A stretch of 56,380 bases of DNA, taken from Nostoc favosum CHAB5714 (GTDB taxonomy: Bacteria > Cyanobacteriota > Cyanobacteriia > Cyanobacteriales > Nostocaceae). A model generated the notes under the pieces. The model saw only the letters and a program-made list of their open reading frames with translations. It had not been told where the DNA came from and did no database searches. Where the stretch lies: contig NZ_JAIVFQ010000044.1 of the NCBI RefSeq assembly GCF_020829495.1, positions 1-56,380 on the forward strand, in the 5' to 3' direction. Position 1 is the stretch's first letter, and the number at the start of each line of letters is the position of its first letter. The position numbers were made by a program, and so were the translations under genes. Shown one piece after another: positions 33,495 through 42,291 of this stretch.

Positions 33495-35864
33495 ATGAGT
33501 AAGTTAGTTGTTTTAAATTTGGGTAAGGGAGACCTCTACAAAGGCTTCCCCGATGTCACAGTTCAACTTGGGTTGACAAATGATCATCGGGCGATGGAAT
33601 TTCGTGGTAGTTTACCAGCAGCACCAGAAATTCCCCAACTTTATCGAAATTGGCAAATACTATACTCGGCTCTCTACCGCTATCATGGTTGGTCTGTACG
33701 CCTGGAAATCGAAGAGACTGATGTTACAAATTTTTCGGAAGTTGAATTTAACGATTTATGTGAGGAATTATCATTTAGAATCAATATCTGGCTCAACTCG
33801 GAGCAGTTTCGCAAAATAGAGCAAAAGTTACGCACGCAATTAAATCCAAATGAAGAAATTTGCTTTATGATTGCAAGTGGCGATTATTTATTGCGACGTA
33901 TACCTTGGCATTTATGGAACTTTTTTGAAGACTATCCCAATGCAGAAGTAGCACTTAGCCCTATAGAGCTACAACGACCAAATAAAATATATAATAAAGA
34001 AAATAAAGTTAGAATATTAGCTATTTTGGGTAATAGCCAAGGAATTGATATTAGTAAAGATCGGCAATTTTTAGAGAAATTATCAACTCAAGCTCAAATA
34101 AAATTTTTAGTAGAACCACAACGAAAAGAATTAAGTAACGAACTTTGGAATAAAGCTTGGAATATTTTATTTTTTGCGGGACATAGTTATAGTAAAGAAA
34201 GAGGATCTTTGCAAATCAATCAAACCACGACAATTAGTCTAGATAAATTAAAGCATGGACTCAAAAAAGCAATTGAAAGCGGATTACATTTAGCAATTTT
34301 CAATTCTTGCGATGGTCTAGGTTTAGCAGAAGCATTAGAGGATTTACACATTCCTCAAGTTATTGTCATGCGCGAACCAGTTCCTGACTTAGTAGCACAG
34401 GAATTTTTAAAACATTTTTTAACAGAATTTTCCAATGGTCAATCTTTATACTTTGCACTACGGGAGGCGCGAAAAAGGCTTGAAGGAATAGAAGATGAAT
34501 ATCCTTGTGCAACTTGGTTGCCGGTAATTTGCCAAAATCCTTTGTCAGCAACAATGACTTGGCAGATGCAGCGAAAGATTTTCACTGCTAAGAGCCTTTT
34601 TAAAATATTGGTTACAAGCTTTTTGGTAACAAGTTTGGTTATGGGGGTGCGGTATTGGGGTTATCTGCAAACCTCGGAGTTACAGGCTTTTGACCATTTT
34701 ATGCAATTGCGATCGCAGCTTGTGACTGAAAAACCTGATGAACGGATTTTGATTATTACTATTGATGAAGCAGATATTCAGTACCAAATTAATAAAGGGA
34801 TGCAAATGCGATGGTCGTTATCTGACCAAGCCCTTGCTCAATTATTAGATAAATTAAATAAGTACCAACCGCGAACTATCGGTTTAGATATTTACCGTGA
34901 TGGGACTGTAGATCCCAAATATCCAAATTTAGCCACTCGTTTTAACCAGGATAATCGTCTATTTTTTGTGTGCAAAGTTGCTACAACTGATGATGATGGT
35001 GATAGTGATGGTATTCCGTCACCTGATGGAGTTCCAAAGGAACGGTTAAGTTTTAGTGATTTTGTTGCAGATGATGAAGTTATTGCTCGTCGCCAGCTTT
35101 TATATTTGACTCCTCCTCCAACATCTTTATGTACCACAGAATATGCTTTTAATCTCCAACTAGCACTTCATTATTTAGATAAAGAAGGGAAAAGATCAAG
35201 TGTTACGAAAGAAGGTTATTTACAGATTGATGATGTTGTATTTAAACAATTAAACGAACACACTAGCGGTTATCAAAAAGTTGATGCATCTGGTTATCAA
35301 ATATTGTTAAATTATAGTTCTCTCCCTTCTGTTGAAAAAATTGCCGAGCAAGTTAGTTTGAGAGATGTGTTAGATGAAAAGATACCCCTAGAATCAATTC
35401 AATCACTTAGAGACCGTGTTATTCTTATTGGTCTTTCTGCCCCTACCAACACGAACGATTATTGGAAGACACCATTCAGTTCTAGCGCAAAGCAGAAACA
35501 AAAGCAAATACCGGGGGTGTTCGTACAAGCACAGATGCTAAGTCAAATCCTCAGTGCAGTTTTAGACCGCAGACCCTTGTTGTGGTGGTGGTCTGCATGG
35601 ATAGAGACAGTTTGGATATGGGTATGGTCATTATTAGGAGGTATTATAGCGTGGTATTATTCCAAACCTCTGCACCTGGGACTAGCGGTGATAGCAATAC
35701 TTTTAACGCTATTTGGCTTATGTTTTGGCATTTTTATACTGGCTGGATGGGTGCCACTTATCCCCCCAGTATTAGCAGTGTTAACTACCCAAGTAATTGT
35801 AATTTCATGGTTTAGACGTTCTCATCTTGATAAAAGAAGAAAATTAAATTTTAATCATGATTAG
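33495..35864 (+). CDS. CHAT-CHASE2 membrane protein
   Basis: 789 residues. The N-terminal part (to about 350) is a CHAT caspase-like domain with candidate His in LFFAGHSYSKERG and Cys in IFNSCDGLGLAEAL, then REARKRLE and TWLPVICQ. A transmembrane helix (KILVTSFLVTSLVMGV, near 375) leads to a CHASE2 sensor domain (ILIITIDEADIQYQ, TIGLDIYRD, RVILIGLSA), which should lie outside the cytoplasmic membrane. Three hydrophobic helices end the protein. This is a design for sensing an envelope signal and controlling a cytoplasmic protease-like domain. It overlaps the DUF928 gene by 8 bp. Confidence 0.85.
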   Translation: MSKLVVLNLGKGDLYKGFPDVTVQLGLTNDHRAMEFRGSLPAAPEIPQLYRNWQILYSALYRYHGWSVRLEIEETDVTNFSEVEFNDLCEELSFRINIWLNSEQFRKIEQKLRTQLNPNEEICFMIASGDYLLRRIPWHLWNFFEDYPNAEVALSPIELQRPNKIYNKENKVRILAILGNSQGIDISKDRQFLEKLSTQAQIKFLVEPQRKELSNELWNKAWNILFFAGHSYSKERGSLQINQTTTISLDKLKHGLKKAIESGLHLAIFNSCDGLGLAEALEDLHIPQVIVMREPVPDLVAQEFLKHFLTEFSNGQSLYFALREARKRLEGIEDEYPCATWLPVICQNPLSATMTWQMQRKIFTAKSLFKILVTSFLVTSLVMGVRYWGYLQTSELQAFDHFMQLRSQLVTEKPDERILIITIDEADIQYQINKGMQMRWSLSDQALAQLLDKLNKYQPRTIGLDIYRDGTVDPKYPNLATRFNQDNRLFFVCKVATTDDDGDSDGIPSPDGVPKERLSFSDFVADDEVIARRQLLYLTPPPTSLCTTEYAFNLQLALHYLDKEGKRSSVTKEGYLQIDDVVFKQLNEHTSGYQKVDASGYQILLNYSSLPSVEKIAEQVSLRDVLDEKIPLESIQSLRDRVILIGLSAPTNTNDYWKTPFSSSAKQKQKQIPGVFVQAQMLSQILSAVLDRRPLLWWWSAWIETVWIWVWSLLGGIIAWYYSKPLHLGLAVIAILLTLFGLCFGIFILAGWVPLIPPVLAVLTTQVIVISWFRRSHLDKRRKLNFNHD

Positions 35865-36666
35865 AAAAAAATTACTAATCCAAAGAATTCAAGAGACTTG
35901 CACAATTTCTTTGCTAATTATTAGTGCAACAAGTCATTTGCAATCAGTGCAGGCACAACTGACTAATTCGATTCAAAACCCTGTTAAAAATTCGCATTTC
36001 CAATCCTTCCAGCAACCGACATTGCCCAGAAACGGCGCACCTACAGGTCGGCGCAAAGCAGGGGCTGGGCGTAATCCTGAGTGTCCTAAGTCCCTGGCGA
36101 GTCTTACTGCTTTAGTACCTGGTGATGGAGGAAAATCAGTCTTGGCATCAACAGTTGCAGAAAATCCAACTTTTTGGTTTTATGTTCCTGAACTACCAGA
36201 GACTGCCCGTTCCGCAGAATTTGTGTTACAGATGCAGGATGGTCAAGATGTACAGAATGTTTATCGAACACCTCTTACTCTGTCTGGAAAACGTGGTATT
36301 ATTAGCATTACTCCACCACAACCGCAATATTCCTTAAAAGCAAATAAAAAATATCATTGGTACTTTCATATTTATTGTGGTGATGTGGGACAAACATCTG
36401 ACAATTTTTATGTAGATGGGTTTGTGCAAAGGCAGGTGCTGACTCAGGCTCTTGATAGTCAATTAAAGACAGCAAAGCCAAGGGAGTACATTGCTTATAG
36501 CGCTAATAATATTTGGTACGATGCCCTAACTAATTTAGGTCAACTGCGCCATGCAAATTCGCAGAATGCAACTCTTAATAAAGATTGGGTTGACTTATTA
36601 AGTGCAGTTGGCTTACAAGATATTGCTAAAGAGCCAATTGTACAGCATTACAACTTAGAAAACTGA
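35857..36666 (+). CDS. DUF928 family exported protein
   Basis: 269 residues with an N-terminal signal peptide (TISLLIISATSHLQSVQA). The DUF928 core follows: AGAGRNPECP, LTALVPGDGG, NPTFWFYVPELP near residue 105, GIISITPPQ and YHWYFHIYCGD. Function is unknown, and it is probably periplasmic. Its start overlaps the end of the CHASE2 gene, so translation is coupled. It ends 30 bp before the TpsA exoprotein gene. Confidence 0.85.
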   Translation: MIRKKLLIQRIQETCTISLLIISATSHLQSVQAQLTNSIQNPVKNSHFQSFQQPTLPRNGAPTGRRKAGAGRNPECPKSLASLTALVPGDGGKSVLASTVAENPTFWFYVPELPETARSAEFVLQMQDGQDVQNVYRTPLTLSGKRGIISITPPQPQYSLKANKKYHWYFHIYCGDVGQTSDNFYVDGFVQRQVLTQALDSQLKTAKPREYIAYSANNIWYDALTNLGQLRHANSQNATLNKDWVDLLSAVGLQDIAKEPIVQHYNLEN

Positions 36667-36696
36667 CAAAATCAGACAATTAATCGGGTGGGTACA

Positions 36697-39600
36697 ATGT
36701 TAGGGATAACTCAAGATTGGCGATGTTGGTGTTGTAGTTTGGCGATGGGCAGCCAATTGATTGCTTCTTCGCAAGAGCATGTTTTCGCTGAAATTGCTCC
36801 AGATGGCACTTTGCCTAACAATTCCAGTATTACAAGGGATGGGAATACTTTTAATATTACTGGAGGAACGCAAGCAGGAAGTAATTTGTTTCACAGCTTT
36901 GGCGAATTTTCTGTGCCTATTGGTGGCACTGCTTCTTTTAATAATGCTCTTGATATTCAAAATATTATTAGTCGAGTAACGGGTGGATCTGTATCTAATA
37001 TTAATGGGATAATCAGCACTAAGGGTACAGCTAACCTATTTTTGATAAATCCCAATGGTATTGTTTTTGGTCAGAATGCTCAGTTAAATGTTGGTGGTTC
37101 TTTTGTTGCGACTACAGCGTCGGCAATCGCTTTCGGCAATCAAGGTTTTTTTAGTGCCTCTAATCCAGAAAGTTCTTTATCTCTGCTAACAGTCAATCCT
37201 TCTGCCTTACTGTTTAATCAAATCAAAACCGCATCTATTCAAAATAACTCAATTGCTCCCTCCGGTTTAAATCCATCTTCTGAATTTATAGCAAGAGGTT
37301 TGCGCGTACCAGATGGCAAGAGTTTGCTATTGGTAGGCGGCGATATCAATATGGATGGTGGCAATTTGTATGCTTTTGGTGGACGAGTCGAGTTAGGTGG
37401 GTTAGCAGGTGCGGGAACGGTTGGGTTGAATGAGAATGGTAATAACCTGAGTTTGAGTTTTCCCGATAGTGTAGAAAAAAGTGATGTAACACTAAGCAAT
37501 GGTGCAAGAATAAGAGTTAATGCTAGTAATGGTGGAAGTATCGCGGTTAATGCCCAGAATTTAAAGATGACAGGAAGGAGTTTCCTGTTTGCAGGAATAA
37601 ATGGTGCGCTGGCTTCTGAGAATAGTAAGGCAGGAAATATTGAAGTTAATGCAACTGGAGTAATTAATCTTGACAATAATAGCTTCATTGCTAATCAGGT
37701 GCGACCAGAAGCAGCTGGACAGGGAGGCGATATCAATATCAGCACTAGAACCTTACGAATTGAGAGTGGAGCTTTTGTAACTACTAGTACATTTGGTGCA
37801 GGCAAGGGAGGAAATTTAAGTGTTGATACCCAAGATGTACAAATTATTGGCACACGTGCTGATGGTGGGTCTCCCAGTGGCTTGTCTGCTACCGCACAAC
37901 CAAACTCAACGGGGGATGCAGGTGATTTGACTATTAAAACTCATACTCTGCTAATCAAAGATGGGGCGCAGGTAACTACTAGTACATTTGGTGCAGGCAA
38001 GGGAGGAAATTTAAGTGTTGATGCCCAAGATGTACAAATTATTGGCACACGTGCTAATGGTAGGTTTAGGAGTGGCTTGTTTGCTGACGCACAACCAGAC
38101 TCAGCAGGGGATGCAGGTGATTTGACTATTAAAACTCATACTCTGCTAATCAAAGATGGGGCGCAGGTAACTACTAGTACATTTGGTGCAGGCAAGGGAG
38201 GAAATTTAAATGTTGATGCCCAAGATGTGCAAATTATTGGCACAAGTGCTGATGATGGGTTTGGCAGTAGCTTGTTTGCTGCCGCACAACCAAACTCAGC
38301 AGGGGATGCAGGTGATTTGACTATTAAAACTCATACTTTGCTAATCAAAGATGGGGCGCAGGTAGCTACTGGTACATTTAGTGGAGGCGAGGGAGGAAAT
38401 TTAAGTGTTGATGCCCAAGATGTGCAAATTATTGGGAGAAGTGCTGATGGTAGGGATTTCAGTGGCTTGTTTGCTGACGCACAACCAAACTCAACAGGGA
38501 ATGCGGGTGATTTGACTATTAAAACTAATACTTTGCTAATCAAAGATGGGGCGCAGGTAGGTGCTAGAACAAGGGGTGGAGGCAAGGGAGGAAATTTAAG
38601 TGTTGATGCCCAAGATGTGCAAATTATTGGGAGAAGTGCTGATGGTAGGTCTGCCAGTGGCTTGTCTGCTGCCGCACAACCAGACTCAACAGGGGATGCG
38701 GGTGATTTGACTATTAAAACTCATACTCTGCTACTCAAAGATGGGGCGCAGGTAAGTGCTAGTACAAGGGGTGGAGGCAAGGGAGGAAATTTAAGTGTTG
38801 ATGCCCAAGATGTGCAAATTATTGGGACACGTGCTGATGGTATGTCTGTCAGTGGCTTGTTTGCTTCCGCACAACCAGACTCAACAGGGGATGCGGATGA
38901 TTTGACTATTAAAACTCATACTCTGCTAATCAAAGATGGGGCGCAGGTAGCTACTGGTACATTTGGTACAGGCAAGGGAGGAAATTTAAGTGTTGATGCC
39001 CAAGATGTGCAAATTATTGGCACAAGTACTGATGGTAGGTCTGGCAGTGGCTTGTTTGCTTCCGCACAACCAGACTCAACAGGGGATGCGGGTGATTTGA
39101 CTATTAAAACTCATACTCTGCTACTCAAAGATGGGGCGCAGGTATTTACCGGTACATCTGGTGCAGGCAAGGGAGGAAATTTAAGTGTTGATGCCCAAGA
39201 TGTACAAATTATTAGCACAAGTGCTGATGGTAGGTTTGGCAGTGGCTTGCTTGCTTCCGCAGAAGCAGACTCAACAGGGGATGCAGGTGATTTAACTATT
39301 AAAACTCATACTTTATTAGTGCAAGATGGATCTGAAATAAACGTGCAGAGTTCGGGAATAGGAACCGCAGGTATCATGACATTAAATGCCCGCTCTATCC
39401 GTTTAAACAATAATGCCGTACTTAGTGGTAATACACAAAGTGCTAAAGTTGACCCAAGTAGGGAGCAAGCGACAATTAACATTAACTCAGAAAGTTTAAT
39501 CATGAGTCGCAATAGCAACATCAGAACTAACGCCAGGGGCAAAGACGTTATTGGCGGCAACATCAACATTGACACCGATTTCCTTATTGCTTTCGGAAAT

Positions 39601-40146
39601 AGCGACATCAGTGCCAATTCGGATAACTTTCGTGGTGGAAGAGTGCAAATCAATGCCTCTGCCATCTTTGGTACACAATTCCGAGATGTGGCATCTAATA
39701 GCACAAGTGATATTACCGCTACTGGAGCAAGTCCTCAGCTTAATGGCACTGTAGAACTTAATACACCTGGTATCGACCCCAACAGTGGCTTGGTTGAGTT
39801 GCCAATAGTACCAGTTGACACCCAACTAGCCCAAGGTTGTTACAGTCCAGGTTACGCTCAAAACCGATTTGTGATTACCGGACGTGGCGGTTTACCACCC
39901 AATCCCAAAGACATTCTCACTCCAGATGCAACCCAAATAGATTGGGTGCCTTTTAAACCCAACAATAACAACCGTTCCCTACCACCTGTTACTAATAAAC
40001 CAACAACCCCCACTCCCAAACGCATTGTTGAAGCCACAGGTGCAGTGCTAAACGCCAAAGGACAAATAGTCCTCAGTGCTAATTCATCTAACGCTACTCC
40101 TCATACTTCCAGACAGAACCCAATTCAATGTCAACATAATTCGTAA
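36697..40146 (+). CDS. TpsA exoprotein (filamentous haemagglutinin-like)
   Basis: About 1149 residues from the ATG at 36697. A signal-like N-terminus precedes the TPS secretion domain: ITPDG-like EIAPDGTLPNNS, GGTQAGSNLFHSFGEF, and FLINPNGIVFGQNAQLNVGGSFVATTA. The middle is a beta-helix built of eight nearly perfect 65-residue repeats (NLSVDAQDVQIIG, DAGDLTIKTHTLL). The C-terminal 150 residues (ELNTPGIDPNSGLVELP, WVPFKP, a Pro/Thr-rich tail) are the cyanobacterial type. It should be exported through the TpsB encoded next and stay at or leave the cell surface. Its first and last parts are nearly duplicated in the broken gene at 45357. Confidence 0.9.
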   Translation: MLGITQDWRCWCCSLAMGSQLIASSQEHVFAEIAPDGTLPNNSSITRDGNTFNITGGTQAGSNLFHSFGEFSVPIGGTASFNNALDIQNIISRVTGGSVSNINGIISTKGTANLFLINPNGIVFGQNAQLNVGGSFVATTASAIAFGNQGFFSASNPESSLSLLTVNPSALLFNQIKTASIQNNSIAPSGLNPSSEFIARGLRVPDGKSLLLVGGDINMDGGNLYAFGGRVELGGLAGAGTVGLNENGNNLSLSFPDSVEKSDVTLSNGARIRVNASNGGSIAVNAQNLKMTGRSFLFAGINGALASENSKAGNIEVNATGVINLDNNSFIANQVRPEAAGQGGDINISTRTLRIESGAFVTTSTFGAGKGGNLSVDTQDVQIIGTRADGGSPSGLSATAQPNSTGDAGDLTIKTHTLLIKDGAQVTTSTFGAGKGGNLSVDAQDVQIIGTRANGRFRSGLFADAQPDSAGDAGDLTIKTHTLLIKDGAQVTTSTFGAGKGGNLNVDAQDVQIIGTSADDGFGSSLFAAAQPNSAGDAGDLTIKTHTLLIKDGAQVATGTFSGGEGGNLSVDAQDVQIIGRSADGRDFSGLFADAQPNSTGNAGDLTIKTNTLLIKDGAQVGARTRGGGKGGNLSVDAQDVQIIGRSADGRSASGLSAAAQPDSTGDAGDLTIKTHTLLLKDGAQVSASTRGGGKGGNLSVDAQDVQIIGTRADGMSVSGLFASAQPDSTGDADDLTIKTHTLLIKDGAQVATGTFGTGKGGNLSVDAQDVQIIGTSTDGRSGSGLFASAQPDSTGDAGDLTIKTHTLLLKDGAQVFTGTSGAGKGGNLSVDAQDVQIISTSADGRFGSGLLASAEADSTGDAGDLTIKTHTLLVQDGSEINVQSSGIGTAGIMTLNARSIRLNNNAVLSGNTQSAKVDPSREQATININSESLIMSRNSNIRTNARGKDVIGGNINIDTDFLIAFGNSDISANSDNFRGGRVQINASAIFGTQFRDVASNSTSDITATGASPQLNGTVELNTPGIDPNSGLVELPIVPVDTQLAQGCYSPGYAQNRFVITGRGGLPPNPKDILTPDATQIDWVPFKPNNNNRSLPPVTNKPTTPTPKRIVEATGAVLNAKGQIVLSANSSNATPHTSRQNPIQCQHNS
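37768..39327 (+). repeat. Eight 195-bp tandem repeats inside tpsA
   Basis: Eight units of exactly 195 bp (65 codons), each running from GAQV through GKGGNLSVDAQDVQIIG to DLTIKTHTLL. Variation is concentrated at three spots per unit: the STFGAG segment, the residues after SADG, and the AQPNS segment. The uniform period keeps the frame when units are gained or lost. Confidence 0.92.
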
Positions 40147-40274
40147 TTGATAATTCGTAATTCGTAGTTACAATTAGTGTCCGATTGAACTCACCACTCT
40201 CTTGTTGACCACCAAATCAAAGAATTGGTGGGGGTTGTACTCTCCTTAATTACGAATTACGAATTACGAATTAG
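40138..40274. repeat. Foldback element between tpsA and tpsB
   Basis: The left arm, with four aattcgtaat-type units (40138-40167), is complementary to the right arm, with repeated aattacgaatt units (40246-40274). It is a miniature inverted-repeat element or a strong stem that may lower read-through from tpsA into tpsB. The tpsB frame is open into its right arm, but the likely start lies after it. Confidence 0.7.
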
Positions 40275-40287
40275 TAATTATTTGGTC

Positions 40288-42123
40288 ATGGTAGCTAAAA
40301 TTACTCCAACTCTTGCAGCATCCTGCTTGCTTATATTACTCAGTAGCCTAGCAACTACACCCGGTAAGGCGCAGACAGTCGATCGCGTACAACTACTCCA
40401 AAACAATTTTCCCTCGCTCCCACAACTCCCACCACCGCAGGATGTCCAACCACTTTCGCCCAGAACACCAACAACACCCTCTCCACCACCGCAACTACCC
40501 CCGCCATCCGAACTATTCCAACCTGATCAACTAGTTCCCATACCAGATGAACCACTCCCTGAAACATCACAAATCTTTACTGTTAAACAATTTGAAGTTA
40601 TTGGCAGTACAGTATTCAGCCAAGAAAAATTTAATCAAATACTAGAATGCAGTCAAAAAAACCTGACATACAGGTTGAGGCAGAAAACCGAGTGTTTTAC
40701 AAATCGACCAATTACATTTACAGACTTATTAGAAATTCGTTCTAAAATTACTGAACTTTATATTCAAGAGGGGTACGTTACTTCTGGAGCTTATATTCCT
40801 GAACAAACTCTTACTGATGGCGTTGTTCAAATCCAAGTAATTGAAGGGAAATTAGAGGATATCCAGATAACTGGAACTAGACGACTCAACCCAAATTATA
40901 TCCGTAGCCGTATAGCTTTAGAGGCATCCACTCCTTTAAATCAAAAACGCCTACTAGAGTCTCTGCAACTATTGCAACTCAATCCTTTAATTCAAAACTT
41001 GTCTGCTGAATTATCTGCTGGCTCACGTCCTGGCTCTAATTTGTTGGCTATCAAAGTAACAGAGGCAGATACATTTAATGTAGAAACAGTATTTGACAAT
41101 GGCCGTTCCCCTAGTGTTGGTAGCTTCCGACGGCAACTGCAAGTTAACGAAGCCAACTTACTAGGATTTGGAGATAGTATCTCGTTAGCATACAGTAATA
41201 CTGACGGTAGTAATACCATAGATGCCAGCTACAGCTTGCCTCTCAATCCCCGCAATGGCACTCTCACCTTCAGCTATGGCAATACATCAGCCGATATTAT
41301 TGAACGTCCTTTTAATACACTAGAGATTGAATCAGCTTCCCAATATTACGAACTCACATTCCGCCAGCCGCTAGTGCAAACTCCCAATCAAGAATTCGCT
41401 CTAGGAGTCACGGCTTCTCGCAGAGAGACTGATATTTCCTCCTCTGTGTTTGAACAGGAGGATGCTCCCCTTTCTCTACTTTCGCCGGGGGCTGATGCAG
41501 AAGGAAACACGAGTGTTTCTGCGTTGCGATTTTTTCAAGAATGGACTCTTCGTAATAGCCAAGAAGTAATTGCGGCTCGTTCTCAATTTAGTCTGGGAAC
41601 TGGTGCATTTAATGCCACAATCAACAATACCGAACCTGACAGCCGCTTTTTCGCTTGGCGAGGACAAGCACAATGGGTACGTCTGTTAGCTCCTGATACT
41701 TTGTTGTTAATTCGTGGCGATGTACAACTAGCTTCTACAACGCTTTTAGCTTCAGAACAATTTGGTCTAGGTGGTATAAGTAGTGTACGGGGCTATCGTC
41801 AAGATTTACTGTTAGCAGATAATGGCGCTCTTGCTTCTGTTGAGTTACGGCTACCAATTGTACGTGTACCACAATGGGATGGAGTTATGCAAGTTACCCC
41901 GTTTGTTGACGTTGGCACTGCTTGGAATAATTCGTCGAGTATAGATGAAAATAATACTAACACTAACACTCTAGCTTCTATTGGTTTGGGTTTGCGTTGG
42001 TTACAGGGCAATAACTTTAATGCTGGTGTTGAGTGGGGTATTCCTTTAGTTTCTGTTGATACTCAAGGTAATACATTGCAAGAGAATGGGCTGTATTTTT
42101 TTGTACAATATAATCCGTTTTAA
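40288..42123 (+). CDS. TpsB outer-membrane transporter (ShlB/FhaC family)
   Basis: About 611 residues from the ATG at 40288, which begins a signal peptide (ITPTLAASCLLILLSSLA). A Pro-rich linker (PPPQLPPPSELFQP) follows. Two POTRA-like domains come next (FTVKQFEVIGSTVF near residue 110; VQIQVIEGKLEDIQITG near 190), then a 16-strand-type barrel with the GLGGISSVRGYR motif (VRGY of the L6 loop) and a terminal aromatic residue, NPF. It exports the TpsA encoded upstream. The family pairing and order are as expected for two-partner secretion. Confidence 0.92.
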   Translation: MVAKITPTLAASCLLILLSSLATTPGKAQTVDRVQLLQNNFPSLPQLPPPQDVQPLSPRTPTTPSPPPQLPPPSELFQPDQLVPIPDEPLPETSQIFTVKQFEVIGSTVFSQEKFNQILECSQKNLTYRLRQKTECFTNRPITFTDLLEIRSKITELYIQEGYVTSGAYIPEQTLTDGVVQIQVIEGKLEDIQITGTRRLNPNYIRSRIALEASTPLNQKRLLESLQLLQLNPLIQNLSAELSAGSRPGSNLLAIKVTEADTFNVETVFDNGRSPSVGSFRRQLQVNEANLLGFGDSISLAYSNTDGSNTIDASYSLPLNPRNGTLTFSYGNTSADIIERPFNTLEIESASQYYELTFRQPLVQTPNQEFALGVTASRRETDISSSVFEQEDAPLSLLSPGADAEGNTSVSALRFFQEWTLRNSQEVIAARSQFSLGTGAFNATINNTEPDSRFFAWRGQAQWVRLLAPDTLLLIRGDVQLASTTLLASEQFGLGGISSVRGYRQDLLLADNGALASVELRLPIVRVPQWDGVMQVTPFVDVGTAWNNSSSIDENNTNTNTLASIGLGLRWLQGNNFNAGVEWGIPLVSVDTQGNTLQENGLYFFVQYNPF

Positions 42124-42291
42124 CCTTACACAAAGGAGCTAATGCGTTGCGTGGAGAATATCCGATTTACAACAACTATTGCCATGTTGTAGCTACAACT
42201 TCATCCAAAGCCACACAGAGTACCACATGGTTTTTATAATTAATTCATTATCAGGAACAAATACAAAATAAATTTTGTAATTTATATATAT

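Noticed and set aside
37768..39327. CRISPR-like regular repeats
   Set aside because: The units are 195 bp, contiguous, coding and in frame, with no short repeat-spacer alternation.
37239..39825. Long minus-strand frames opposite the tpsA repeats
   Set aside because: They follow the 195-bp repeat structure of the plus-strand gene and have low-complexity Leu/Pro composition; they are shadows of the repeats.
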